Origin: a virus
Virus record (IMG/VR): IMGVR_UViG_3300032288_001394
Coordinates: 1-32,459 of that record
DNA length: 32,459 nt
Direction: 5' to 3' (one strand)
The position numbers and the translations under genes are program-made. The notes under the pieces were generated by a model. That model worked only from the letters and a program-made list of their open reading frames with translations, searched no databases and had not been told where the DNA came from. Below are positions 22,508 through 29,437 of the stretch, piece after piece (the first letter of the stretch is position 1; each line of letters starts with the position of its first letter).

Positions 22508-25020
22508 CGAACTCTGAAAGTAGATCCCCCGCCACCGCTGAACTTTCGACCAACGTCGATACGGCGGGCGGCGGGGGATTTTGCTTGTAGTCGTCCGCCA
22601 ACGAATCCTGCCGGTGGCTTGATGAGCAGAGCAGTTAGCGCGTGTACAAGTGCGTCAACTCGGTCTGGTGACTTTCCTTCACCCGGAATCCACTGAGTCA
22701 TCTGAGTTTCAAGATCTGCATGGATGCCAATGTGGTGAACGCGGCGCTGCTCATACGACAAGACAACCGGCTCAGCGCGTAGTGCCTTACCGTGCTTCGA
22801 GTGAACCTCAAGAACTTTGACATTCGGGTCGATGGCATTGATGGCATTGCGTACTAGAGCGCCACCTTGGTTGACTTCGGCAATCACTGGGCAGCCGTAC
22901 TTACGAGCCATATCTACAACTTTGTTGGCCCATACTTCTGGAGATCCGTGGATTGTTGCATCTTCCAGAACCCATGCCTTGCGCTTGTAAAGATCTCGCT
23001 CTCCCGTGCTCGCGCAGACAACGATTCCGCATTCGTCTCTAGGATTCTCGGCAACAGATGGATCTACTCCAATACAGCGAAGAGCGACTCCTGTCGGGGC
23101 TATGCCTTCGCGACATTCATCAATCATCTCCAGAGTCCACAGTGCGCCTTCGACATCGCTAAGCATCTCGCCATAAAGTTCCTGTTGTGCTAGACGAGTT
23201 CCGGCGTAAACGCCGGTAATGGCTTCGAGATACGCACCTGAAAGATTTCCTGCGTTATCAAGTGTCGAGCCTTTAGTAATTACAACTTTGCCAGTGCGCT
23301 TGGCTTCGTCCAGCAAGTCATAAAGAACTTTCACACGCTTTGGAGTTGTTGTTGCCAGAATCTGTGGGTTCATCCCAAGACGAGTTGCAACACGAAGGTT
23401 GTCCCATGAAGTCATACCCGCTGCGTCTGGAGTCTGTCGCCAAGCGGCCAACTCATCGGCCCATGCGTAGTGCGCCTGAATACCTCGGAGCGAGTCTGGT
23501 TCGTCTGCCGTGAAGCAGGTTGCCATGTTGCCGTTCGGCCAAGTTAGTCGGCGCTTTGACGGCTCATAGAGCGGCTTCTCACTTGGAGGTGAAACGTTAA
23601 TGATGCCAGACTCACCTTCTACGATGACATCGCGTACATCGGCGGCGGTACGAGCAACAAGTGCGAATCGGAGTTGGCCGTACTTGGTCTCTTTGGCTTT
23701 GTCACGAATCCACTCGGCTGCGGAGCGTGTGTTGTGTGTTGGGATCATGGCCTCGCCAGCGAGGTACATTGAGTTGGAGGAGTTCACTGTTAGGCATCGA
23801 GATAATTCAGCATCCACCTCGATCACCGATGTAATCATGCGATGACGTTGGCGCAGCGCCTGTGCGGCTAGAGAAGAGATCTTTTCGGCTTTGCGAGGAA
23901 GAAGGAAGGGGTTGTGTGTAGTCGGTCGCCACGTCACCCGGTACTTGGGACCACAATCTTTTCCATAAAGCGTGGCTCTGCTCTCGCTAAGGACGGGGCG
24001 TTCAGACAAAGAGCGAGACAATTCCAAAACTGCGATAGCGAGTTGCTTGTTGGTGTTGCAGAACTCGACGGTATTGCGACGGATGTCTGCGTACCCATCC
24101 GAGTCCATCAGTCCTCGCAGCAGCGCAAGACGCTGCTCTTCGGAAGCACGCAGATAGATAGCGGGGACATGCTTGTTGTGACGAACTCCCAACTTCCTTA
24201 ATTCAGCGCTGAGACCAGTAGTGCCGATGACGATGTCCCGAGAGTTATTCCACTTCGATGGTCGGTACCCAGCCGCCGAAAGTATCGGGAGCAGAAATGG
24301 TTGATCCTCTACTCCGCAGCAGATGGAGCCATCACGCTTGCTGCCATCGCCCAGCCATACCCCGAAGATGTATGGGTCGATAGGAAGGTCGGCGGTGGGT
24401 AGAGCCAGCGGTCGAGCGAGAGGAATGCAGTGGTTGCGGTCACCGCGAATGCCGATTGTTTGCGTCTTGTAGATCTCATCCGTAAGTCTGATCTCCGGGC
24501 CGATCTCGTCAACGACATTGTGGTGCGAGTCAAGTAGCGTGATTCGGTGATTTACCCAGTCCACAGGAAAATCGGTGACCGGCTCTTCGGTGTACCTCTG
24601 GAACTGCTTCCGGTCTCGATGCGTCCATGTTACCCACTGGTGGTCACCATCGGCATAGATAAAGACTCCATCCGAAAACTCGATCCGATACATGCGCTCG
24701 GGGATATAGGGGTCATGCGCCTCTGTAACGACACAGATATTGCCCTGCTCATCGAAGACTTGGTCCCCGGCCACAATGTCACCGATCTGCTTCCACCCAC
24801 TCGGGGTTGGAATAGGTGTGTCTATTCTCAGCGCCTTCCCTGCGCCTCGGCCAGCGAGGAAAAGAAAGATGTTCCATGAGTCATTGGGAGGTGGCAACTG
24901 CTCTGGACGCGCCCACAACTTCCAATCCCAAAGAAGTGACTCGGGGTCAATCTCGCGCAGGACGGCTTCGCGCTCTGCCTCGGGCATGAGCGCAAGTTGC
25001 TCCATGATGCTTTTTCCCAC
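22504..25020 (-). CDS. terL: Terminase large subunit interrupted by an intein
   Basis: 838 aa, of which about 470 are terminase. Packaging ATPase: Walker A is split as GRGAGK (57-62) | TRSAAEW (431-), restored to a perfect GRGAGKTR after splicing; Walker B is YAWADELAAW with the catalytic Glu; an ATTTPK motif III follows. The nuclease domain shows the RNase H-like acids: CIGVDPSVAE, VIAEVNQGG and SPDRVDALVHA. Start: GTG at 25020 with no Shine-Dalgarno, but a -10-like TATACT ends exactly 6 nt upstream, so the message may be leaderless; the in-frame ATG at 25005 is the alternative. A strong terminator lies just upstream, isolating it from the double-HTH gene. Confidence 0.96.
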   Translation of the reverse strand: MGKSIMEQLALMPEAEREAVLREIDPESLLWDWKLWARPEQLPPPNDSWNIFLFLAGRGAGKALRIDTPIPTPSGWKQIGDIVAGDQVFDEQGNICVVTEAHDPYIPERMYRIEFSDGVFIYADGDHQWVTWTHRDRKQFQRYTEEPVTDFPVDWVNHRITLLDSHHNVVDEIGPEIRLTDEIYKTQTIGIRGDRNHCIPLARPLALPTADLPIDPYIFGVWLGDGSKRDGSICCGVEDQPFLLPILSAAGYRPSKWNNSRDIVIGTTGLSAELRKLGVRHNKHVPAIYLRASEEQRLALLRGLMDSDGYADIRRNTVEFCNTNKQLAIAVLELSRSLSERPVLSESRATLYGKDCGPKYRVTWRPTTHNPFLLPRKAEKISSLAAQALRQRHRMITSVIEVDAELSRCLTVNSSNSMYLAGEAMIPTHNTRSAAEWIRDKAKETKYGQLRFALVARTAADVRDVIVEGESGIINVSPPSEKPLYEPSKRRLTWPNGNMATCFTADEPDSLRGIQAHYAWADELAAWRQTPDAAGMTSWDNLRVATRLGMNPQILATTTPKRVKVLYDLLDEAKRTGKVVITKGSTLDNAGNLSGAYLEAITGVYAGTRLAQQELYGEMLSDVEGALWTLEMIDECREGIAPTGVALRCIGVDPSVAENPRDECGIVVCASTGERDLYKRKAWVLEDATIHGSPEVWANKVVDMARKYGCPVIAEVNQGGALVRNAINAIDPNVKVLEVHSKHGKALRAEPVVLSYEQRRVHHIGIHADLETQMTQWIPGEGKSPDRVDALVHALTALLIKPPAGFVGGRLQAKSPAARRIDVGRKFSGGGGSTFRVR
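22524..22582 (+). terminator. Three-part hairpin in the terL 3' end, likely primase terminator
   Basis: ATCCCCCGCC (22524-22533) pairs with GGCGGGGGAT (22570-22579) over 10 bp, extended inside by CCGCTG/CGGCGG (35-40 with 62-67, one wobble) and TCGAC/GTCGA (46-50 with 55-59), and is followed by TTTT on the plus strand. It starts 17 nt after the primase stop, inside the last codons of the convergent terminase gene (Gly-rich end). It would stop plus-strand transcription while being coding for the other strand. Confidence 0.6.
23731..24834 (-). mobile_element. Class 3 intein with LAGLIDADG endonuclease, in TerL P-loop
   Basis: Residues 63-430 of the terminase ORF (368 aa). It starts with Ala (ALRIDTPIPTPSGW) instead of Cys or Ser and ends in PTHN before a +1 Thr. 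The class 3 triplet is all present: W129 in block B (GDHQWVT, with the usual H127), C409 in block F (RCLTVNSS) and T428 in block G (IPTHN). These replace the first-residue nucleophile with the block F cysteine. Two LAGLIDADG helices, IFGVWLGDG (219-227) and LRGLMDSDG (301-309), mark a homing endonuclease that may still be active. Known class 3 inteins are mostly phage-borne. The insertion point is between K62 and T431 of the Walker A motif. Confidence 0.93.
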
Positions 25021-25026
25021 AGGTAA

Positions 25027-25032
25027 AGTATA
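25027..25032 (-). promoter_or_regulatory. -10 box for a leaderless terL transcript (candidate)
   Basis: The minus strand reads TATACT-TTACCT-GTG: the hexamer ends 6 nt before the G of the GTG start, the spacing expected if transcription starts at the start codon itself. There is no Shine-Dalgarno in this gap. No clear -35 is visible; the region upstream is the terminator. Confidence 0.4.
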
Positions 25033-25044
25033 TCGCTATAACGC

Positions 25045-25069
25045 AAAAAGACCGGGCCGAAGCCCGGTC
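25045..25069 (-). terminator. Strong rho-independent terminator upstream of terL
   Basis: Minus strand: GACCGGGC-TTCG-GCCCGGTC followed by TTTTT. A perfect 8-bp GC-rich stem with a stable TTCG tetraloop and a five-T tail, 15 nt after the double-HTH gene's stop (25085). It should end that transcript and forces terL to have its own start. Confidence 0.92.
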
Positions 25070-25084
25070 TCTCTGCGCTTGACT

Positions 25085-25633
25085 TTAGTCGTTGATTGTT
25101 TCCTCTGCGGAAAAAATCTCTGTGAGAGTCGCCGGAGAGGATGCCTCGGTTGCCAGCGGATCAATGATGCCGTGGCGCTGGAGACTGCGCTGCACTCCGT
25201 AGTAGAGAGGTGCAGATGAGTAGAGACCAAGTTCGCGGGCGATACCCGCAAGGCTGATGCCAGCGCGGTACTCGCGAGCAAGTTGATCGTGGTAGGCATC
25301 AACACCGACGCTCTTCGCTGCAAGGATTCGAGCGACGGCCTCCTGAACGCCTTCCATGCTGCCTCGCGGCTTTGGGCGGACGGACGAGACGTTGACGTTT
25401 CGCATGACAACTCGGCGGCGTAGTCCGGCGTAAGCAACTCCCAGTGACTTCGCAAGTTCAGAGAGCGAGCCGCCCTGCTCATGGAACTCCACAAGAAGGT
25501 GCGTGTACTCCCTGCTTGCTTCATGCGCCGGAGTGCTCTGCTTGCGTGAGCCGTAGGCTCGCTTGGCAAGCGGAAGGAGTGGGCGGATCTTGGCCGCGTA
25601 CTGCTCAGTCAGTTCTGTGCTGGTGGTATTCAT
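25085..25633 (-). CDS. Double helix-turn-helix DNA-binding protein (small terminase candidate)
   Basis: 182 aa. Two HTH-like repeats: LSELAKSLGVAYAGLRRRV (about 57-75) and LAGIARELGLYSSAPLYYGV (about 129-148), each with the helix-turn-helix pattern A-x3-G, and separated by a basic linker (RPKPRGSM). It is adjacent to and upstream of terL in the same strand, the usual place of a small terminase subunit, though a strong terminator between them argues for separate expression. A transcription regulator is the alternative. GGAGAAAG lies about 7 nt before the ATG, and a promoter with TTGCAT-N17-TAGCAT lies 49 nt upstream. Confidence 0.82.
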   Translation of the reverse strand: MNTTSTELTEQYAAKIRPLLPLAKRAYGSRKQSTPAHEASREYTHLLVEFHEQGGSLSELAKSLGVAYAGLRRRVVMRNVNVSSVRPKPRGSMEGVQEAVARILAAKSVGVDAYHDQLAREYRAGISLAGIARELGLYSSAPLYYGVQRSLQRHGIIDPLATEASSPATLTEIFSAEETIND

Positions 25634-25681
25634 TGTCGTCTTTCTCCATCTCTTGGTCGTAGTGCCTGCGTCGATGTCTTT

Positions 25682-25710
25682 ATGCTACATGCTAGATCTT
25701 GCTAATGCAA
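25682..25710 (-). promoter_or_regulatory. Candidate promoter of the double-HTH gene
   Basis: Minus strand: TTGCAT (plus 25705-25710), 17-nt spacer, TAGCAT (25682-25687) within the 10-mer CATGTAGCAT that recurs upstream of the coiled-coil gene. Distance to the start codon is 49 nt. A TTGACT further upstream (about 25732) lies in the end of the propeller gene and has no paired -10. Confidence 0.5.
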
Positions 25711-25725
25711 CTCTGGATATGTTAT

Positions 25726-26706
25726 TTAGTCAAGCGGCTGAAGAAGGCTAATGATGTCTTTCTTTGGAGCGCGGGCCGCGTGAGCCGAGACATCAGAACG
25801 GCCAAATGTAAGGACAAGATCGTCTCCAATTTCTACAATTCCAGCACAGAACTCGATTCCGCGAGCAATGAACTGGAAAACCCTTGACATTTCAACTAAA
25901 CGCCCAAAACGGTCAAAACGGACAAAATAGTGCCCGTAGTTTTTATCGTGCCCGTTGACGTACGCGAGCCTTGTGGGGATGTAGTGCCGGGTCTCCTTGG
26001 TCCACAACTTATGCATTACTGCTAGATACGTTCCATCAGGCTGCTCTAACAGGTTTGTGTTTCCTCGTAGTCCTGACAAACGGCTGTCGTTCATAACCGT
26101 GAAGATCACCTGACCATCTTTGACAATTGAATTTGGGCCGTAGATGAAGTCAAAGTTGGGATTAGGTTCGAGGATAGGAAGCATCCAGTTTTTCTCTGGC
26201 TTCTTTGCGTCAGTGCCTTGAAAGATTTCAACATCAGTCACTTCTGACTTTTTCTCGTCAAGAACGCAGACGCAGAGCCTTGCTACCGGAGTATGAGTCT
26301 CAAGCATGACGGCAGTGAAGTGCCACTTGCCTTCTCGCCAGAAAAGTTTTGAATCTTCTAATCCTCGCCACGTTGTGACGATCTCGCTAGGAACTTTGAT
26401 ACGTCGCAGATTCTTGATCGTGAGATCTTCGTCTGTCTCGGTGAACCAAACTTGATTGCGAATCTTTGCACCCTGCGTAACATGAAGTTCGCCAGTCTCA
26501 AGGATGACGTAGTTAGACGAGCGAAACGTCATTGCGTAACCCTTGTTTGGAGCATAGGCAATCGACGGATTGAACGCCGACCACTCTTTCTTCGGCGGTT
26601 CTATGAGACGACGGATCTGCTGCACTTCGCCGGGGAACTTTGGAAGACGTTCTGGATTTTCCGGGGTTCGCACCCTATACATAGATCGCTGCCGGGAATC
26701 TGTCAT
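25726..26706 (-). CDS. GH130-like beta-propeller protein (glycosidase/phosphorylase-like), copy 1
   Basis: 326 aa. Signature elements of the GH130/GH43-type five-bladed propeller: FNPSIAY (45-51), WRGLEDSKLF (113-122, compare G-x-EDPR of GH130), EKNWMLPIL (171-179), MHK (231-233) and IEFCAGIVEIGDDLVLTFG (284-302), then SDVSAHAAR (304-312). The Pro of EDPR is replaced by Ser. The same series is present in order in the plus-strand protein at 29424-30431, so the two are paralogues. Related EKNW proteins are found near glycosyltransferases and FkbM methyltransferases. Possible activity: cleaving, phosphorolysing or binding a glycan; substrate unknown. It overlaps the methyltransferase gene by 32 nt; a start at Met9 (26682) would cut this to 8 nt. 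Confidence 0.8.
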   Translation of the reverse strand: MTDSRQRSMYRVRTPENPERLPKFPGEVQQIRRLIEPPKKEWSAFNPSIAYAPNKGYAMTFRSSNYVILETGELHVTQGAKIRNQVWFTETDEDLTIKNLRRIKVPSEIVTTWRGLEDSKLFWREGKWHFTAVMLETHTPVARLCVCVLDEKKSEVTDVEIFQGTDAKKPEKNWMLPILEPNPNFDFIYGPNSIVKDGQVIFTVMNDSRLSGLRGNTNLLEQPDGTYLAVMHKLWTKETRHYIPTRLAYVNGHDKNYGHYFVRFDRFGRLVEMSRVFQFIARGIEFCAGIVEIGDDLVLTFGRSDVSAHAARAPKKDIISLLQPLD

Positions 26707-27454
26707 TTACGGGACCAAACTTATAGCAAAGCGCAAAGATGTTGTCGCCAGTGTGCTGAATGTCGAAGCCCGCATTGACAAGGCGTCGCATAGTGGAAGG
26801 ACGACCATCCTCAAAGGTGTCTTCAGTCCAGATCAGTCCGTGAAAGCCTGACGCTTTGAGTACCTGATAAAGAGAATGAACGGTGTATTCGTAGTTGTGT
26901 CTGTGGTACTCACGGGTCTTGTGATACTGCATGAAAAGATACGGTTCCAGTCCAAGAAGCATCTTGTGGATTCCAGTAGAACTTGCAACGTTTGGGGTCG
27001 TTAACAGCAAGACCGCTTCCGGCTTCAAGACGCGATTGATCTCAGACATCATAAACATAGGATCAATTTCCATGTGCTCCAATACTTCACAGCACATGAC
27101 CCAATCAAACGACTCGTCCTTAAACGGCAGCGGGTCGTTCTCCAGATCGACGCGCACTGCTGCATGCTCATTACCAAGTCGGTCAAGGACAGTATGGTGC
27201 AGCGGCTCATCCATATCAAAGTTTGTGACATCAACCTTGAGATCTGAAGCAAGACGACTCAGGGCAGCCGGAAATACGCCACTGGTCCCAATCTCAAGAA
27301 GCCGACCTTTTGGACGCTTCTCCATAAGAACTTGGAGTGTGCGAGCAAACCGGCGACGGTGCGTGACGTGATAACTGTCATCAGCAGGGATAAGTTCTTG
27401 GAGCACCTCCCGAATGTCCTCGGGGATGCCCGCGAAAGGGCTGGAGAAGACCAT
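26675..27454 (-). CDS. SAM-dependent class I methyltransferase
   Basis: 259 aa. Methyltransferase_11-like Rossmann fold: LLEIGTSG (52-59), an acidic end of strand 2 (NFDMDEPLHH, 78-87), and FDWVMCCEVLEHM (116-128), followed by the helix RVLKPEAVLLLTTPN. No DNA-methyltransferase motif (such as DPPY) is seen, so a small molecule, sugar or lipid substrate is more probable than DNA. AGGGGAAG lies about 6 nt before the ATG. It is read between the 51-aa basic gene and the propeller gene and is probably part of the same cassette. Confidence 0.88.
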   Translation of the reverse strand: MVFSSPFAGIPEDIREVLQELIPADDSYHVTHRRRFARTLQVLMEKRPKGRLLEIGTSGVFPAALSRLASDLKVDVTNFDMDEPLHHTVLDRLGNEHAAVRVDLENDPLPFKDESFDWVMCCEVLEHMEIDPMFMMSEINRVLKPEAVLLLTTPNVASSTGIHKMLLGLEPYLFMQYHKTREYHRHNYEYTVHSLYQVLKASGFHGLIWTEDTFEDGRPSTMRRLVNAGFDIQHTGDNIFALCYKFGPVNDRFPAAIYV

Positions 27455-27457
27455 GAA

Positions 27458-27613
27458 TTACTTCCCCTTTGCTCTGATTCCCATGTAGCCAGTCTTGCGC
27501 TTGTTCTGGCTACCGGGCTTCTTGTACGCCTTTCCGCTGCCAGACTTGTCCTGAGGCATGGTGGCAATTCGCTTCTCTAAAGCCGCTTGAATCTTGTCGT
27601 GATGCTTACCCAT
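27458..27613 (-). CDS. Small basic protein, 51 aa
   Basis: A short gene between the methyltransferase and the dCMP deaminase: ATG at 27611-27613, TAA at 27458-27460. About a quarter of the residues are Lys or Arg, mostly in the second half (KAYKKPGSQNKRKTGY). AGGAG lies 5 nt before the start codon and the gene sits 2 nt after the deaminase stop and 3 nt before the next start, all strong signs of a real gene. A nucleic acid binding role is possible from the charge, nothing more. Confidence 0.85.
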   Translation of the reverse strand: MGKHHDKIQAALEKRIATMPQDKSGSGKAYKKPGSQNKRKTGYMGIRAKGK

Positions 27614-27615
27614 CA

Positions 27616-28131
27616 CTACTCCTTTGCTTCTGGAAAAACAACTCTTGTTATGCCCGACGATACAATCAACTTGCTACAGCCGGGGCATGGCTTACCCGTG
27701 ATGTAGAGCGTTGCTCCGCGTAAATCATCCCATGAAGCACGCAATAATGCGTTTGACTCAGCGTGCGTTGCCCAACACAAGTCATAGTTTCCTACAGCGT
27801 GTTGAGATGTCGGGTCTAGTGCGCGAGGGCACTGTCCGGTAGCACCGCATGATCTGGGGTCTCCAGAGGGGGTTCCGTTGTATCCAGTTGAGACAATTTT
27901 GTGGTCCTTGACCACAACTGCTCCATGTTTTGCTCGAACACAGTCTCCTCTAGCGGAAACTGCAACAGCAATTGTTAAGTAGTACTCATCCCACGACGGC
28001 CTTTTGCCTGATGAGAGGGCATGTCCAGAGTCTTTGCTGGATGTATCGAGGTGCTGGTCAGAGGCACTATTTGGGAAGACCAAGTTGACATTTCTAGAAT
28101 ACAAGTGTATTGTTGAATCGTCATTATTCAT
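27616..28131 (-). CDS. Deoxycytidylate (dCMP) deaminase, ComEB-like
   Basis: 171 aa. Typical dCMP deaminase features: RPSWDEYYLTIAVAVSARGDC (44-64 region), the substrate loop GYNGTPSG (83-90), HAESNALL with H123 and the catalytic E125, and GKPCPGC with C149 and C152 as zinc ligands; an additional cysteine cluster (C95, C101, C119) fits the second zinc site of this enzyme family. It converts dCMP to dUMP for thymidylate supply. The first ~43 residues are unlike the family and may be an N-terminal extension or an upstream misread start. It is the first gene of this minus-strand transcript, starting 92 nt from a divergent plus gene. Confidence 0.93.
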   Translation of the reverse strand: MNNDDSTIHLYSRNVNLVFPNSASDQHLDTSSKDSGHALSSGKRPSWDEYYLTIAVAVSARGDCVRAKHGAVVVKDHKIVSTGYNGTPSGDPRSCGATGQCPRALDPTSQHAVGNYDLCWATHAESNALLRASWDDLRGATLYITGKPCPGCSKLIVSSGITRVVFPEAKE

Positions 28132-28153
28132 TAGATGGAAGTCTCTCTAGTAG

Positions 28154-28182
28154 TTGATGCCTCTTTCGGTGGATGCTACTCT
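28154..28182 (+). promoter_or_regulatory. Extended -10 promoter for the plus-strand gene block
   Basis: TTGATG (28154-28159), 17-nt spacer, TACTCT (28177-28182) preceded by TGC, a good sigma-70-type extended -10 promoter 42 nt before the GTG at 28224. The overlapping minus strand carries GTAGCAT (28173-28179), 42 nt upstream of the dCMP deaminase start, so the two divergent promoters may overlap. Confidence 0.6.
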
Positions 28183-28223
28183 AGAGTTTCCGTTTCTGAT
28201 CCGAGGAAGGGAGGCTGAGTCAA

Positions 28224-28514
28224 GTGGGTAGAAAAAAGAAGCAAGAGTCCACGCTGGCAACTGCCCACCCCGACTGGGTTGTCTCCCATGAGATGACCAT
28301 TAACGGGCGGACGGTGGAGATTGGCACAGAGTTGTCAATCAAAGGGGAGTCGGGGCGGTTCCGGTTCCTAAAGCACATCAAGACTCCGACTTCGGAGTGG
28401 ATTGATGTGATTGGCGGCAAAGAGCGGTACCAGCGATTTCGGTCGTTCCGCGTCGATGCCGTCAGAACAGTCCACCGTCTAAACCGGGTCAGACCGACGA
28501 AAGGAACGTCGTGA
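28224..28514 (+). CDS. Hypothetical beta-rich protein, 96 aa
   Basis: GTG start with AGGGAGG 9 nt upstream, a very strong ribosome-binding site. A basic N-terminus (GRKKKQ) is followed by MTINGRTVEIGTELSIKGE and GRFRFLKHI, a strand-rich section that reads like a small SH3-like or barrel fold, and EWIDVIGGKE. Its sequence pattern is one I associate with conserved actinophage proteins, but I do not know a function. Its stop overlaps the next start as GTGA (28511-28514). Confidence 0.8.
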   Translation: MGRKKKQESTLATAHPDWVVSHEMTINGRTVEIGTELSIKGESGRFRFLKHIKTPTSEWIDVIGGKERYQRFRSFRVDAVRTVHRLNRVRPTKGTS

Positions 28515-29155
28515 GGTTTGATGCGAATAAGTTCAGGCTCCTATCCGTCGTCGCTGTTACTGCTGCCGCAGCCGCAGCGCTACTAGGGGTAGACCTAGCA
28601 ACTGGGGCTACCGAGCCGTCCTCAGGAGCGGCAACACCGACAACTACACAAGTGACGCAAGGACCAATCGCACGGCAGCCCTCCAAAGTGGATGTGGCGG
28701 TGGACATGCAATCCCTACGAGAACAGCGCAATAAAATTGCGCGGAAGTCTGGTCGCTCATTGTCCTGCCGGAATGATCTGGCGAGGACGCTTTATGGCGC
28801 TGGGTTCCGTGGAGAAGATCTCCGCGAAGCATGGGCTATTGCTATGCGTGAATCCAATGGCCTAAATCTCGGTCCCGGTGATTCTCAGTTTAATGGTGAG
28901 GATTGGGGCATTGTTCAATTCAACAAGCCAACATGGGGCGACGAGCCGTGGTGGGATGACGAGAAGATTCTGAATCCTGACTACAGCGCCCGAATCATGT
29001 ATCGCATGTCAAAGGGTGGTACTAATTGGCAAATGTGGGGGTTGACCGCTGATGGTCAACTTGACACCTCGATGTATCGGGGCTGGTCTTCGAGACAGCA
29101 CTGGGCATGGATTATTGAGCCATACCAGCGATGGTATCGCCAGTACCCCTGCTAA
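28511..29155 (+). CDS. Secreted lysozyme/transglycosylase-like protein
   Basis: 214 aa. A signal peptide or anchor lies at about residues 9-30 (LLSVVAVTAAAAAALLGV), then a Thr/Pro/Ser-rich stalk (about 31-60), a helix, and a lysozyme-like domain: AWAIAMRESNGLNLG with E114 as the likely catalytic glutamate, followed by DWGIVQFNKPTW (131-142) and an aromatic-rich end. The order E-S-x-G ... G-I-x-Q-F matches SLT and lysozyme-type folds that cut peptidoglycan. C86 and C214 (the last residue) could form a disulfide after export. It may help entry or lysis; the phage endolysin is not otherwise visible here. No lipobox cysteine. GTG start with AAAGGA. Confidence 0.82.
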   Translation: MRFDANKFRLLSVVAVTAAAAAALLGVDLATGATEPSSGAATPTTTQVTQGPIARQPSKVDVAVDMQSLREQRNKIARKSGRSLSCRNDLARTLYGAGFRGEDLREAWAIAMRESNGLNLGPGDSQFNGEDWGIVQFNKPTWGDEPWWDDEKILNPDYSARIMYRMSKGGTNWQMWGLTADGQLDTSMYRGWSSRQHWAWIIEPYQRWYRQYPC

Positions 29156-29164
29156 CTACCTTCG

Positions 29165-29209
29165 AGAACGGGTGGCGTGAGATAGTCTTACGCCACCCGT
29201 TCTTTATTT
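29165..29209 (+). terminator. Strong rho-independent terminator after the lysozyme-like gene
   Basis: AGAACGGGTGGCGT (29165-29178) pairs with ACGCCACCCGTTCT (29190-29203) over 14 perfect base pairs and is followed by TTATTT. It starts 10 nt after the stop. The inner bases GA/TT add a wobble and a pair, leaving a 7-nt loop. Confidence 0.92.
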
Positions 29210-29224
29210 GGAGGACAAGAAACT

Positions 29225-29437
29225 GTGGGAAAAAGAGTCGTCAACAGTCTTGCCCTAGACGAGATCTTGGGTACACCAGCATCCATAACTTTAAAGCAGA
29301 TAGAAGACGCTACGGCGACTGTGTATCGTCATGCAAAAGACGAAGAGGACGCAAAGTTTCTTATTTCTATCCTTGGGCTTGACCAGAGTGAGAAGATGAT
29401 CTCGCCTAGCAAGGAGCAGTTGAGTGTTGCTGAATGA
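29225..29437 (+). CDS. Hypothetical protein, 70 aa
   Basis: GTG start with GGAGGA about 9 nt upstream. The sequence is mainly helical (TLKQIEDATATVYRHAKDEED, then AKFLISILGLD) with no cysteine and no membrane segment. Its stop overlaps the second propeller gene by 14 nt, so it belongs to that transcript. Not recognised. Confidence 0.75.
   Translation: MGKRVVNSLALDEILGTPASITLKQIEDATATVYRHAKDEEDAKFLISILGLDQSEKMISPSKEQLSVAE

Noticed and set aside
22504-25020. terL as two genes or a frameshifted pseudogene because of its length
   Set aside because: The extra 368 residues have all intein blocks in order and removing them restores the Walker A motif without any frame change.
28489-28731. Minus-strand ORF rich in Ala/Val opposite the lysozyme-like gene's signal region
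   Set aside because: It runs against two coupled plus-strand genes with good ribosome-binding sites and shows no domain of its own.
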